Shown here piece by piece: positions 49,024 through 60,408 of a DNA stretch of 64,000 nt. The stretch is from Daphnia pulex. Lineage: Eukaryota > Arthropoda > Branchiopoda > Diplostraca > Daphniidae. The first letter of the stretch is position 1. Every line of letters begins with the position of its first letter. A program made the position numbers and the translations under genes. The notes under the pieces were generated by a model. It was given only the letters and a program-made list of their open reading frames with translations, made no database searches and had not been told where the DNA came from. The stretch lies in assembly GCF_021134715.1 (NCBI RefSeq), contig NC_060021.1, forward strand, positions 8,278,501 through 8,342,500, read 5' to 3'.

Positions 49024-50988
49024 GACTTCTCGTTCTATTAGATCTGCTCTTATTTGTCTCGTGAAATCACCATGGTGGAATTATTATTGCTTTGGCGTAC
49101 GAACAAAAATCTTCACCCACGGAATGTATAGATCCGTCTCATTTCAGTAAATCCACTTCGAATTCCATTGTCATTTTTATATGAGCATCAATAGGTTGAA
49201 TTCGCCAAAGACCTTGATGCTTGGATATAATAAGCTTTCAGATTCAATTAGTCAGATACCAAGAATTTTTTGGTCCGTATCCCATATTTTCGTAATTATT
49301 TTTTTTTAGCACAAGATTAGCTTTTGAAAATTTACAGGGTCTTTCTGAATTCTGTAATATTCTTATTAATCCATATTGCATTCAAAACACTTCTAAAAAC
49401 GACTATAAGATACGCCTATTCAATTAAGATTCAAAATTTTTCTATATGTGCGAAGCCATGCCATCGAGCAAGGAATGTATGAAAAATTCAACGGACAATG
49501 ATACTGAAAATTCCAGCAGGTTTCCAAGTGCAAGATAAAAGTCATTACTGTCCTTGAGAATAATCTCGCACAGTCGGGAAAAAATTTTTTTTTTATCAAA
49601 CAACAAAAAACATATCTTTTTGTTGATTCTATTTTGATGCCGAAAAAAGCTGTAGAAAAGGGTGATGTAATACGGCCATGACAATTTGTGATGTAAATTT
49701 AATTGAAACTAGTTCGTCCACGTCCACTAGATGGAACTTCTTTTCACCATAAATAAGTCAGGGTCTTACGTATGCTCTTTTTAGTAATAAAAAAAAATAC
49801 GTTTATTATAGGAAGTGCCGGTGGGATGGCAAACCTCCTCTTGAAGGAAAAAATTTTTCAAGTTGCACTTGCTTGAAGTGTTTCGAGTTCAAATACTTTC
49901 TGAATTCGATTGTTAACCCACAAACAAAGTTGCGAGGTACAGTACAAAAACAGGCCTGATCTACAGTCGTTTACACGTGAGCTTTTGAATGAAACCCTGA
50001 CTGAAAACCCAAAACAGCAAGATAAAACAGTTTCACCCAACTACATGTCCCAGGAATAAAGGTTAACCAATTGAAAAACAGTTTTGTGGACTTGGTGTTT
50101 AATCCTTAGAATATTGGGCAAATTGTAATTTCTTCCTAGTAAAGCAAAGGAATGTTCAGATCCCAATGCTTCGTCGTCGACACATCCTTCCTGCCATACC
50201 AGGCCGTAAATCCCCTCTCAACAAGGACATTGCAGACCCTTGACAAATTGTTGCTTTTAATACGAATTCAATGAAAGTGGAATTTACTGCGAATATTGCA
50301 ACTGAAATGTTACATTTAAAAACATGAGATATAAATTTTACACGAATATTCTCGAACATTAAAAAAATGAATAAATCCAGTACTAGCAAAATAATGAAAA
50401 CGAGACCCCAATTTTTCGCCTCTTACCTCACCGAAAAAATAAAAAAACAACGGCATATGCAATGGCCCGTAGTCGCTTTAGTTCACTTATCGTAAATATG
50501 AGTTTAAAGAACATCACAGAGTTGGCTCAAAATGGAATCGAGCAGTCACCAACACTGCGCAGGACTTGATCCATTCTTCTCAGATTTCACATAGCAAATC
50601 TGAGTCAAATTTTTCCGTACGACACTTAACTCGAGTCTTCTCGAGGTAAGAATCGTTAGTGCCATCCCATCATTCTGTGGAAATTGTTGCAGGAAAACAA
50701 ATCGCAACCATAAAATAAAATTATGTTGTTTGTTTGGGATAGGAAAAAAAGATTTCAGTCTCCTGCTGACCTGACCATCACTACAACTCTATTTGCATCA
50801 AAGGAAGCCTCACCAGTTAATCCAACCAACTGTCCGATTGCCTTGCAAAAGATCAATTCTGTGCTGCGGCTGCCGCTACCGTGAAAAGTCAAAATGCGGT
50901 CGAATTTGAATTCCTGGTTACTTTTACTGAATGATCAACGGATATCAGTCGGTTCGTAAGTGGATTCAAAAGAAACGAAAAGAAATAA
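49024..50988. other. Intergenic, A/T-rich
   Basis: No supported gene. About 49880-50060 resembles 51345-51510 (both contain AAAATTGCGAGGTA or AAAGTTGCGAGGTA, a CCCTGA segment and a CAGGAATAA end), suggesting an old dispersed duplication. Confidence 0.4.
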
Positions 50989-50996
50989 CGAGGAGG

Positions 50997-51252
50997 CAAG
51001 GGGTCCGCAACTCAAATTTACTACAATAAAAAAGGTAAAAAAGCAAAAAAAAGTGAAAAAAGGAAAAAAAAAGGAAATTTACTTTACGTGCTAAAAGAAG
51101 GGCGCGCGCGAACGAACCCCCCCTCCTCCCCATCCCCTCCCTACCCTTTTATTTTCGCTTGAAGGAAAGCCTATCTCACAAGTAAAAAAGGAAAAATAAA
51201 GTAAGGAAAAAGTAAAAAAAATAAAAAGTAAATTTGAGTTGCGGACCCCTTG
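50997..51252. mobile_element. 256 bp hAT-type MITE with 8 bp target-site duplication
   Basis: Terminal inverted repeats CAAGGGGTCCGCAACTCAAA and the matching TTTGAGTTGCGGACCCCTTG extend to about 26 bp (through TTTACT). Both ends are flanked by the direct repeat CGAGGAGG (50989-50996 and 51253-51260). An 8 bp duplication and CA-GGGGTC-type ends are characteristic of the hAT superfamily. The interior is A-rich with a CT-rich block and a GCGCGCG tract and has no ORF, so the element is non-autonomous. Perfect termini and duplication suggest a fairly recent insertion. Confidence 0.88.
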
Positions 51253-51669
51253 CGAGGAGGTGCCGGTGTGGCGGCAGGTCCCTAAAGCACAAGCACTTTT
51301 ATAATTGCAAAGTCATTGTTTGAAGTTTAAAATTAAATAATTTTTCAGAATTTGATTGTTTACCCGCAGACAAAATTGCGAGGTATAAAACAAGCCTAAT
51401 GTGCAATTGCTCTACAATACATGATTTATTTAATTAACCCTGATTGAGATAACAAAAACGGCAAGAGAAAACTTGCAATCAACAATCTAGCTCAGGAATA
51501 ATCATATTCCGTACTCCGCAACGCAACGATTTATAATAAACGCCTCCAAATAGTCAAAAAAGGAAGAAATGAGATGAATTTGTCCTACCTTTATGCCTGG
51601 GAAATCCACAGCCAGGCATCCAAAAGGGCTCCATCCACAGCAAAGTTGAATCCACGACCAGCAAGGATA

Positions 51670-52665
51670 GGTAAAAGGGAGTCCTCGTGAATACACCCAC
51701 ATTCTCATGGGCGTACACGAGGACATTTAAAGAAAGGGGAAAATGAGAGATCCGTAACTCGGCCGTCATCGGTAGTTTTTCCAATGCAAAGGGATGCTGT
51801 TTATCTAAATAACAAATTTCAACAATGAGTTACGAAAAATATATTACATTTAAACAATAACATGTAAGGAAAAATTGAAAATAAGACAGTGGGTAAACCA
51901 GGGGTATACCATAATTGCTAATAAACAGGAGAATCGAAGGTTCCCATGTAATACACTGCATTTATGCAAGTCAAGCATCATAAAAGAAATCTGGCAGGTC
52001 ACATATCCAGGTTAATAAAAGTAACAAAAATGATTACCTAAACGGTTATCCTATGATTATTTTGCTGTTGATGACACTATGACAGGAGATCCAGCACAAG
52101 CAACACTTTGCTGTTATGATGGCTGGCTCAGGCTCAGGTCTCAAATCTGCATAGAGAAAAAGGTTACATTTAGTGCAAACAAAACGCCATCGACAAGGGG
52201 ATAAATAATCCCTAGACGCCAAGCAGGAAAGGAAAAGGGTGAATATACACACACATTCACATGTACATGAGGAAAGAGTTTTTCCAATTAAACTAGGATC
52301 TGCTTATCCTAACAAAAACAAAAAAATGGGTTACGAAAAAAATAATGCAGAGACAACAAGTAAGGAAAAGTTATAAAGAGGACATTGGGTAACCCATTAT
52401 TGTTAATAAACAGGATTACTTAAGGTTTACAGGTAATACCCATTTATGCAAGTTTCAGGTACATTGAAATATACGGCAGGTCACAGGTTAATAAAAATAA
52501 CAAAAATCATTACCCAATTGATGATGTTGAGATTGTTGGATGATGACGGGTCAGTATCAAAACTTGTACATCTTGTGGTTACGATGGCTGGCTCCAGGCC
52601 TGAAATCTGCACAAAGGTAAAAGTTAGAATGTAAGCAAACAAACTCTACCATGCATTGGCAACGA
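51670..52665. repeat. Diverged two-copy tandem duplication (unit about 480-550 bp)
   Basis: Copy 1 (about 51670-52190) and copy 2 (about 52240-52665) share ordered blocks: GTGAATACACCCACATTC-type, GAGTTACGAAAAA or GGGTTACGAAAAA, CATGTAAGGAAAA or CAAGTAAGGAAAA, TAATAAACAGGA, CATTTATGCAAGT, GGCAGGTCACA, GGTTAATAAAA, ATGGCTGGCTC and AAATCTGCA. Many indels separate them. No ORF spans the blocks, so the unit is non-coding or RNA-coding. Confidence 0.6.
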
Positions 52666-53411
52666 GCATACATGATAAATGCTAGTCACTGTAGTCGGGC
52701 TCGGGCACCAACATTTCACAAATTTGGAACAGGCTCCTGCTCGTTTGTATAAGCTCCTGATATCATTCCATTTGTATTCTTAGTTTCATTTAGTACCTGA
52801 CCTGATGGAATGGAGAGCATGAGAAATCACTATACAACAAAGTTCACACGACGATCAAATTTTATTTTGTTCTTCTATATCTGTTGCAAGTTGCAGCCAT
52901 GTTGCCTACACGTTTCCAATCCGTTCAGTTTTCTATAATAAAAAGTATCTGACTGAACCTTCGTCTCTTTTTGCTTTTTCGAAACTGTGAAACATAACGA
53001 GAGCAGACGACACAAATCGGCCGCTGTAAGATATCAAAGAAACCCGCCAAAATCAAAGAAAAGAAAAAGGGAAGAAATTTTCAAACATAAAAAAAAAAAT
53101 GCGATTGCAAGAGGTTATTGGGCAGAAACCCAAGTGAGAGATACGAAAAATAAAAACGTTGCAATCTATCAGAGACATATGATCTTCCTACTAATAAGGG
53201 AACTCTTCTCTCTTGAAGCAACAAGCAAATATGTCTCGATAAAGAAATTAGCTTGAACATCCGCTCGCAACTTGTTGGTTTAGCTTTTGAGGACTGCTGT
53301 GTACACAGTCAAAACAACAACCGATACCGTTTCAAGGCCAGTGGTTGCGTGGACTCAGTTGAAGTTAGATGCTGTTGGTGAAGAGACGTCCACATATAGC
53401 TCTTCGAGGGT
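52666..53411. other. Intergenic and probable NAGLU 5' flank
   Basis: The Lys/Arg-rich ORF at 52987-53256 is low-complexity and lacks an ATG, and is not supported. A TCAGTT initiator at 53355-53360 lies about 52 nt before the NAGLU ATG and is a plausible transcription start; no clear TATA box precedes it. Confidence 0.4.
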
Positions 53412-56400
53412 ATGGCGAACGTTGGCAACTCTTCGCATCTTATTCTTGTGCTGATTTTTTCCATTTGTCAAGGAGGTAAGAAATTTACTAAGTAACATCT
53501 CTCCCATAAAGTAAACTCGGTGTCAAAATTCTACATGTGGAAAAGCAAAAAGCACTGAAAGTGCTAGCTACTCTTATCTTTGGCGATAGTGCGCTTGACT
53601 AAAAAAAGGGGGGGGGAAGCAGAGTCGATAACCGAAATTGAATTTTACTGATTAGATTACATCTGTTTACTGGGTTTGGGCGGCTTCCTAAAAACCTACA
53701 CCTACCTCACAAAATTCGGGATTAACTTTTGTATTTCAAATGTTGTATGGAGGTCTCGGCGGATCACTAGATAACATCCGTACCCAAACTTCCGTGGATA
53801 TCCAAGCACAAGCCGTCAGAGACCTAATTGAACGCCTGCTTCCCGAACGTGCAAGTGAATTTGATGTCAAAGTTGAGCCTGGCTTGCTCGAAGACGAAAA
53901 TGGATACTTTCAAGTAAAGATTCAAGTTCTTTTGGCTTTAGAGTAAAATGTAAAAAAAAAAAAATTATCTTACTTACAGGTTATCAAAACGCCAGAAAAC
54001 ACTACGGTGTTCCTTCAAGGATCCACTGGTGTGATGGCTGCCTGGGGATTCCATTATTATTTGACTCAATTATGTCATTGTCAAGTTTCGTGGGATGCAG
54101 ATCAATTGGACTTACCCGCCATTTTACCAGAAATTTCAGTGCGAATCACTTCTCTTGACAAGTAAAATTAAATCCAACAACTCAAAATAATCACCAATCT
54201 AATGACGATTTCTTTTTAAAATACAAAATGTATGCAGATTCCGCTACTATCAGAACACATGCACTTCCAGTTATAGTTTCGCTTGGTGGAAGTGGCCGCG
54301 ATGGGAGCGTGAAATTGATTGGATGGCAATGAACGGGATCAATTTGCCCTTAGCTTTTACCGGACAAGAGATCATTTGGCAGCGCGTCTACTTGGGATTG
54401 GGTCTCAAACAGGAAGACCTTGATGAACACTTTGCAGGCCCAGCCTTCTTTGCCTGGTAGTATTTTGTTTTGCACCACAATTTTAAGTTAGGTAGCTTGC
54501 CTTACACAATTTTAAAAATTAATCTGATTTTCCAGGCAAAGAATGGGAAATTTTCGCGCTTGGGTAAATTTAAACATTTTCCTTTATTACATAATGATTG
54601 GACAACATTTAGCTATTTTTCTTGTTACAGGGTGGCCCGTTAAGCGACAACTGGCAACAGGCGACTCTTATCCTTCAACACAAGATACTGGAGCGAATGC
54701 GTTCCTTTGGGATGACTCCTGTCCTTCCAGCTTTTGCTGGGCATGTCCCAAGGGCCATGGAAAGGTATTGTAATCCACAAAATTGAACTGAAAAGCGTCT
54801 TTCCTGTTGCTGAATTTTTTCATTGTAAGACATTTATTAATTTCGCCCATAGAGTTTATCCTAACGCGAGTTACACACATCTGACTTCATGGTTAAACTT
54901 CCAAGACCAGTATTGTTGGTGAGTTCCTCAACACTCGAACGCATCGTCGCCACGACTGTTTACTATACACTATGTTCATTATGTTTATGTTTAACGAGAA
55001 AGTTCAAATTGTTTGCCTTGTTTCTAACTTACATCAAGACTTTTTTGTTATTTTTACAGTCCCTTATTCCTTCAACCAACCGAACCGCTGTTTACTGAAA
55101 TCGGATCACGGTTTATTAAAGAGGTAGGCCACCCAAAAGTCACGGGTAAATTTGGGTTTCTGGGCGCTGACAAATTCTACATTCTACTTTGTATTTTAAA
55201 ATAAACAACGTATAGATGGCTTTGGAATTTGGCTCGGATCACATATACAATTGCGATGTTTTCAATGAAGTGCGACCCACGCAGGCAGATCCCGTCTTTG
55301 TATCATCTGTCGGAACCGCCGTTTTCAACGCCATGACAACAGCGGACCCTGACGCCATTTGGTTGTTACTTCACATACATTTATTTAAAAGGCATTGTAT
55401 AACCTTTTTTTTAATGGAATAAGGTTGATGCAAGGTTGGCTTTTTAAAAGTGATGCGGAGTATTGGACAGCTGATTTGTCAAAGGCTTTACTAACTTCTG
55501 TTCCCCAGGTAACGTTTTGATTGTTCTTCGTTGTAAGATTAAACGAATATAATACCGTGTTTACTTTCTAAAGGGCCGTATGCTGATTTTAGACCTTCAA
55601 GCTGAACTGGATCCTCAATACATCAGACTCAATTCTTTTTACGGGCAGCCTTTTGTGTTCTGTCTGCTGCATAATTTTGGAGGAACGTTGGGTCTCAACG
55701 GTGCTATTCAAATAATATCCCAGGTAAAAATCTATTCTTGAAGTTAATCTAAAAATATAACTGTAAAAAAAATGGCATTTCATTTTTATACGGAAGCGCG
55801 TCATTGACGCTAGGAATTTCCCGAATTCGACGATTGTAGGTACGGGACTGACTATGGAGGGGATAGACCAAAATTACGTCGTTTATGATAAAATGCTTGA
55901 GATGGGTTGGAGAGATAAAGTGCCAAACTTGAATCAGTGGTAAGATTTCTTCAAGTGAGACGCGCACCTTGCTACATTTTCAAATATTTATTGAATTTAC
56001 TGTTAAGGTTTGACGAATACACGGTGAGAAGGTACGGAATCAACAACACAGCTGTTATGTCTGCTTGGCGGTTCTTACAGGTAAGATTTTATTTATTTTA
56101 ATTTTGTTATTGAAGAAACATTATCCGCCTACCAAAAAGTACCAATCTGTGGACGGAAGTAGAAAACGAAGTCAAAAAAGAAATTTTTTAAAAAAGCGTT
56201 GAACTGATAATGTTGCGTTAGTTTCGAGTTGATTATTTTCAATTGAAATTAAACAAACAACGGTGCCTTTGGGATATATGAAAACAGCGAAGCGTGTACA
56301 ACGCGTCCAACAAAGTCGCTCGCTATAGATATATTGTTCTCACTCGTCGACCTAGCCTCGTCTTCAAACCACCACCCCCGGTAAAGTTTCATCTTAATCT

Positions 56401-57761
56401 ACCAAATTATCTTCTCTTCTTTCTCTTTTTCGCCTATTATGTGTTCGAAATATAAAAACCAAATTTCTGGCTGCAATAACTGACTGACGTGGGATTGTGC
56501 ACACGCGCTTCCAACCTAACAGAATAGCGTTTACAATGATTCCTCCCGTCGTTCTTTTCGCGGACAGTATGTGTTAGTCACACGACCCGCACTTTGGCAA
56601 TTGCCGTTTGTAAGTAGACGTGATGCTCTATAACATTGTCAAATTGTCTTCCTCTGTTCTTATTCTGCACTTGGAGAAAAAAAAAAGACAAATATTTCTC
56701 GTTAATGAACAGTACCAAGCATAATTGTCTTTGATTTTTCACAGGTGTGGTACAATCCTCACGAAGTTATTTTAGCCTGGGATCACCTCATTTCCGGTTT
56801 GATGACCGAGCCCTTATTATCCAACGCTTCCAACTTCCGTCACGATATGGTCGATTTGACGAGACAATCCATGCAGGAAATTTTTCATCTTTTATACAGC
56901 AAACTGTTGGAGGTTTACCTAGAGAAGAACTCGACCGCCATAGAGTAACTTTTAATATTTGTCCTTTTATTTCAAATGTCCGTGAACTTTAATTTTTTTT
57001 TTCAGGGGGATCGCTTATAAAATGATTGATTTATTACAAGATCTGGACGAATTACTCCAAACTGGGAAAAAATTTCTTTTAGGCAAATGGATAGCTGACG
57101 CCAAATCTTGGGGAACGACTGAAGGGGTATTTTTGTGATTGGATAACCTCCCGAAAAGAATTGTTGTTCACGTTTAATCTTTGCTACTGCAAATTCCACA
57201 GGAAAAATTACAGTACGAGTGGAATGCTAGAAATCAAATCACTCTCTGGGGTCCGCGAGGAGAGATACGAGATTACGCCACCAAGCAGTGGGCCGGAGTA
57301 GTAGCCGATTACTATAAACCTCGCTGGGAGGTTTTTATCAGAGAAATGCAAATGTCCCTGGATGAGAATAGAGCATTCAATAAGAAGGCCTATGAATCTC
57401 TTGTCTTTACTGCGGTAGAAGAACCTTTCACGACGAGCACCAAGCATTATCCAGACGTGCCAATAGGTAAGAATGGTAGTTAATGCTATTGCAAATAAAA
57501 TCACTAGGTGAATAATACTCAAACCACTCTCCATCAAAATGAAACACAGGGGATCCCATAGTGAAGGTGATGACGCTCTACGATAAATGGAGGAAGATTT
57601 ATCAACAAGACAGCCAAAGCCTCTCTACGAAAGCTCGAAAATTGTGGCGTGGTCAATCACTGCCCGACGACAAAGTTAAATCCGCCAAAATCAAGCAGCA
57701 TCCACGCAAGCAACCACTGTCCACTACCAACAAAACTCCCCCAATCGTCCCGGCTCAATAG
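53412..57761 (+). CDS. NAGLU: Alpha-N-acetylglucosaminidase, GH89 lysosomal enzyme (18 exons, 799 aa)
   Basis: Exons: 53412-53475, 53753-53913, 53980-54161, 54238-54456, 54536-54563, 54631-54764, 54853-54918, 55060-55123, 55216-55361, 55424-55508, 55574-55723, 55797-55939, 56008-56080, 56523-56609, 56745-56944, 57006-57126, 57202-57466, 57550-57761. Every join keeps frame. The enzyme removes terminal alpha-GlcNAc from heparan sulfate in the lysosome. A signal peptide ([13 protein letters not shown]) starts it. GH89 landmarks are [55 protein letters not shown] and [14 protein letters not shown]. The expected catalytic Glu residues are present at 324 (DVFNEVRP) and 454 ([12 protein letters not shown]), spaced 130 residues as in the human enzyme (E316 and E446). 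Late motifs are [20 protein letters not shown] and YYKPRW. Length is close to the human protein plus a basic C-terminal tail. AATAAA at 57877-57882. Confidence 0.96.
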
Positions 57762-57876
57762 TTACGTACCATACACACTTTTTGTTTAGAAAATAATTTT
57801 ACCTATAATCAATCAAACGCTTACGTACCTGACGTATGTATTGACGTATCGATCCGGAATCACATTCAATAGTCAC

Positions 57877-57882
57877 AATAAA
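57877..57882 (+). terminator. Polyadenylation signal of NAGLU
   Basis: AATAAA lies about 115 nt after the NAGLU stop codon and about 400 nt before the next ATG. Confidence 0.6.
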
Positions 57883-58285
57883 ATTTCCCCTCGATTTCTA
57901 GTGTACCGTTTCTCATGACTTGCACATGTCATCTTGAAGGATTTATCTCCGATACTGAGTCATGACTCATGATGTTCAAATATAGACCATGAATAATATA
58001 TAATAGCCTAGAGAAATTTTGCCGGGTAAAATATCGACTTTGCTTTGTGTATCTTGCTGATGTAGACGCTTTGTTTCTCGACAGAAGGGATGTGGTTGAT
58101 TGACGTTATCACTTATCAGTTCGCGGTTGTTCGATAACACATTTTCTTTCTATAGCTCCGGTGCTTGCGTGCGCTACGTGACGACGTGCGTCCACCGCGC
58201 ACTAGCCCAGTGATCGCCTGAAGAGTAAAGCGTCGATATTATTCTTTCTCGTGAGTGATTCTCTATTTAACATTGTCTAGTCATC

Positions 58286-59727
58286 ATGGGCACCCTTTTA
58301 GGCCACATGCTTCCCGGCACTTTTTTCATCCTGTTCGCTGTCTGGTGGCTGATTTCTATAACGCGAAGGTACGACGCAAAATCTCGTAGTAGTTTCTGGA
58401 ACATTTCCCAATAAATCTATTCATGTTCTATCCATTTTTTTTTGTTTTCCCAATAAATTTACTGTACAGGTATTACCGATCTCGCATTTCACGACATGGA
58501 GAGGAATACAGAAGCAGTACCATGTATCTCAGTTCTTGTCTTCCGAGAGTCCCCATCGAAGGCATCTTAAAAATTGTGGCTACTTCAATAGGAATAGCAG
58601 GTATATAACATCAACATGCACAACAAATTAAGTTTAAAAATGAGATAACGTCTTTATTTTGGTCAACGCGTTGATTTTATCAATGGTGATTGTGCTGAGA
58701 TAAAGGCGGTATCTATGGCAACGATGAATAATGCCTCACCTCGTGTGAGATGAATATAGCTACATAACCTTTCGTATGAATCACGTAACAAATCTGGAAT
58801 ATTCTTATTCATTTCAAGGGGAAACGGCGACTGGATTTGAGAATGGCCATTGGACACACTGGGGCAACGCTCAACATATTTCCATGTTTCTTTTCTTTGG
58901 TAAACAAAAATTCCTTCTTCAAGAAAATCAGTTGAAAAGTATACTAAAAATGAAGTTACTTTGTTATACAGGCTTTACGGGTGTCGTGGATGTCCTCTAT
59001 TTTTACAAAGTCGATCTGCCACCGGGTCTCGACTACGCTGCAGCTTTCCTTGCGTTTAGTATCGAAGGGTTCTTATTTGGGAACCACCTTCACGGCAGGT
59101 CTCACATGGACGTGATGGTTCGTTCGTCAATGTGAAGCACACACTCCTCAAACACGATAAGCGATAACGAAGACATTTCATTTCATAAATTTAGGTTCAT
59201 ATGTATTTGTTCTATGTCATCATGGCGTGCGTGGTGTGCGTGGCTCTTGAAGCTCGTTACCGGGAAAACGTAACAGTTGCCCTAGCTAGAACCTATTTTA
59301 CATTTTTACAAGGGACGTGGTTCTATCAGATCGGGTTCATCTTGTATCCCCCAGGTAGTATGGCTCCATGGGATATGGAAGATCACGAGCAAATGATGAT
59401 TATAACCATGCTTTTCAGCTGGTAAGTAGTCAAGGCTAAAAATAATTTACTGTCTAATATCTTAAGTCAAACTCTAATATACTTTTTTTTTTAAATAATA
59501 CCGTCAGGCATTGCGCAATTGTGGCAGTCACTATGTTCGTCATTGTCCTTGTGGTTGGAAAAATTGTCAAGAGGGGCACCATCGCAGACGACTTCGACCG
59601 TACCGATATCCAATATCAAAAGGTTAGTATGAATGGCTTGAAAGGCGGCCAAAGTTCCCGACCAATTATTTCAAACGGTTCTACTTTGAGACAAACATTT
59701 GACGAAACAAGCGAAGATGAGGTTTAA
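58286..59727 (+). CDS. TMEM45-like multi-pass membrane protein (six exons, 295 aa)
   Basis: Exons: 58286-58368, 58470-58600, 58819-58899, 58972-59117, 59195-59421, 59508-59727, all in phase. The product has about seven hydrophobic segments: residues about 8-27 (MLPGTFFILFAVWWLISI), 62-80, 95-115, 121-145, 148-168, 178-203 and 215-245. TMEM45/DUF716 landmarks are GHMLPGTFFILFAVWW at the start, WGNAQHISMFLFFG, FSIEGFLFGNHLHGRSHMD, FTFLQGTWFYQIGFILYPP and WDMEDHEQMM. The hydrophilic tail is acidic (FDETSEDEV). Vertebrate TMEM45 proteins are endomembrane proteins of unclear function. The donor of exon 4 (ATG|GTTCGT) is weak but is the only one that keeps frame. It is a tandem neighbour of NAGLU on the same strand, with its own AATAAA at 59842-59847. 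Confidence 0.88.
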
Positions 59728-59841
59728 TCAACAGTGGCATATGGGTCATCGTCAACATTGTGAACCCCAAGCAGCAATACCTATTACTTTCTTTTTACAC
59801 CCTCTCGATTTGTCCTACTGCTGCAATCAATAATTTTATAT

Positions 59842-59847
59842 AATAAA
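59842..59847 (+). terminator. Polyadenylation signal of the TMEM45-like gene
   Basis: AATAAA lies about 115 nt after the stop codon, between this gene and the convergent gene ending at 60409. Confidence 0.6.
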
Positions 59848-60088
59848 CTGTTTTGGTTTATCGTCAATATGATGAATAATGCATTTTATATATCAACACA
59901 TTCTCTCCATGATTAATTCACTTATATAACTTAAGAGCAGTGTCGCCCTCCCCATGAATTGCGTCGAATGATAATAGCTGATGAGGCAAAGTGTAATTTT
60001 ATTTAGTGTGTAATTATACTCGTGTGTTGCAGACACACGCCGTTGGAAAGTAAAAATAAACGCCCGATCAAACTTCCATTAAAAGCGG

Positions 60089-60094
60089 TTTATT
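60089..60094 (-). terminator. Possible polyadenylation signal of the G-domain gene
   Basis: TTTATT on the plus strand (AATAAA on the minus strand) lies about 315 nt after the stop codon at 60409. Confidence 0.35.
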
Positions 60095-60170
60095 TCTCGG
60101 TTACAATATGTTACGGAAACACATGTAAAGGTTAGGACATTATTACAATGAAGAACGTAGTAAAAAAAAA

Positions 60171-60355
60171 ATGAAACTTCAATTCCGAATTTTTCTCAAA
60201 ACCCATAACGATTTGGTTCTACCGTTTACCGAAAATAAGGTTAACATTATAAGAATGGAGAACACATTTTAAAAAAATTAAAACTTGAAATTCGAGTATT
60301 TTCTCAAAAACCAATAACGATGTGGTTTTACAGTTTAGAGAAAATGAGATTTGAA
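60171..60355. repeat. Diverged direct repeat of about 75 bp in the 3' region
   Basis: 60171-60245 and about 60281-60355 share TTCTCAAAA-CC-ATAACGAT-TGGTT and flanking A/T-rich sequence, with scattered substitutions. It lies in the presumed 3' UTR of the minus-strand gene. Confidence 0.55.
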
Positions 60356-60408
60356 AATAAACTTCCGAGTTAAAAAAAAAAGTTGTTGATTATTTTAACA
60401 GCTTTTAG

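Noticed and set aside
52987-53256. Lys/Arg-rich 89-codon ORF before NAGLU
   Set aside because: It begins with GTG, is low-complexity and is not spliced to NAGLU, whose own signal-peptide exon is clear.
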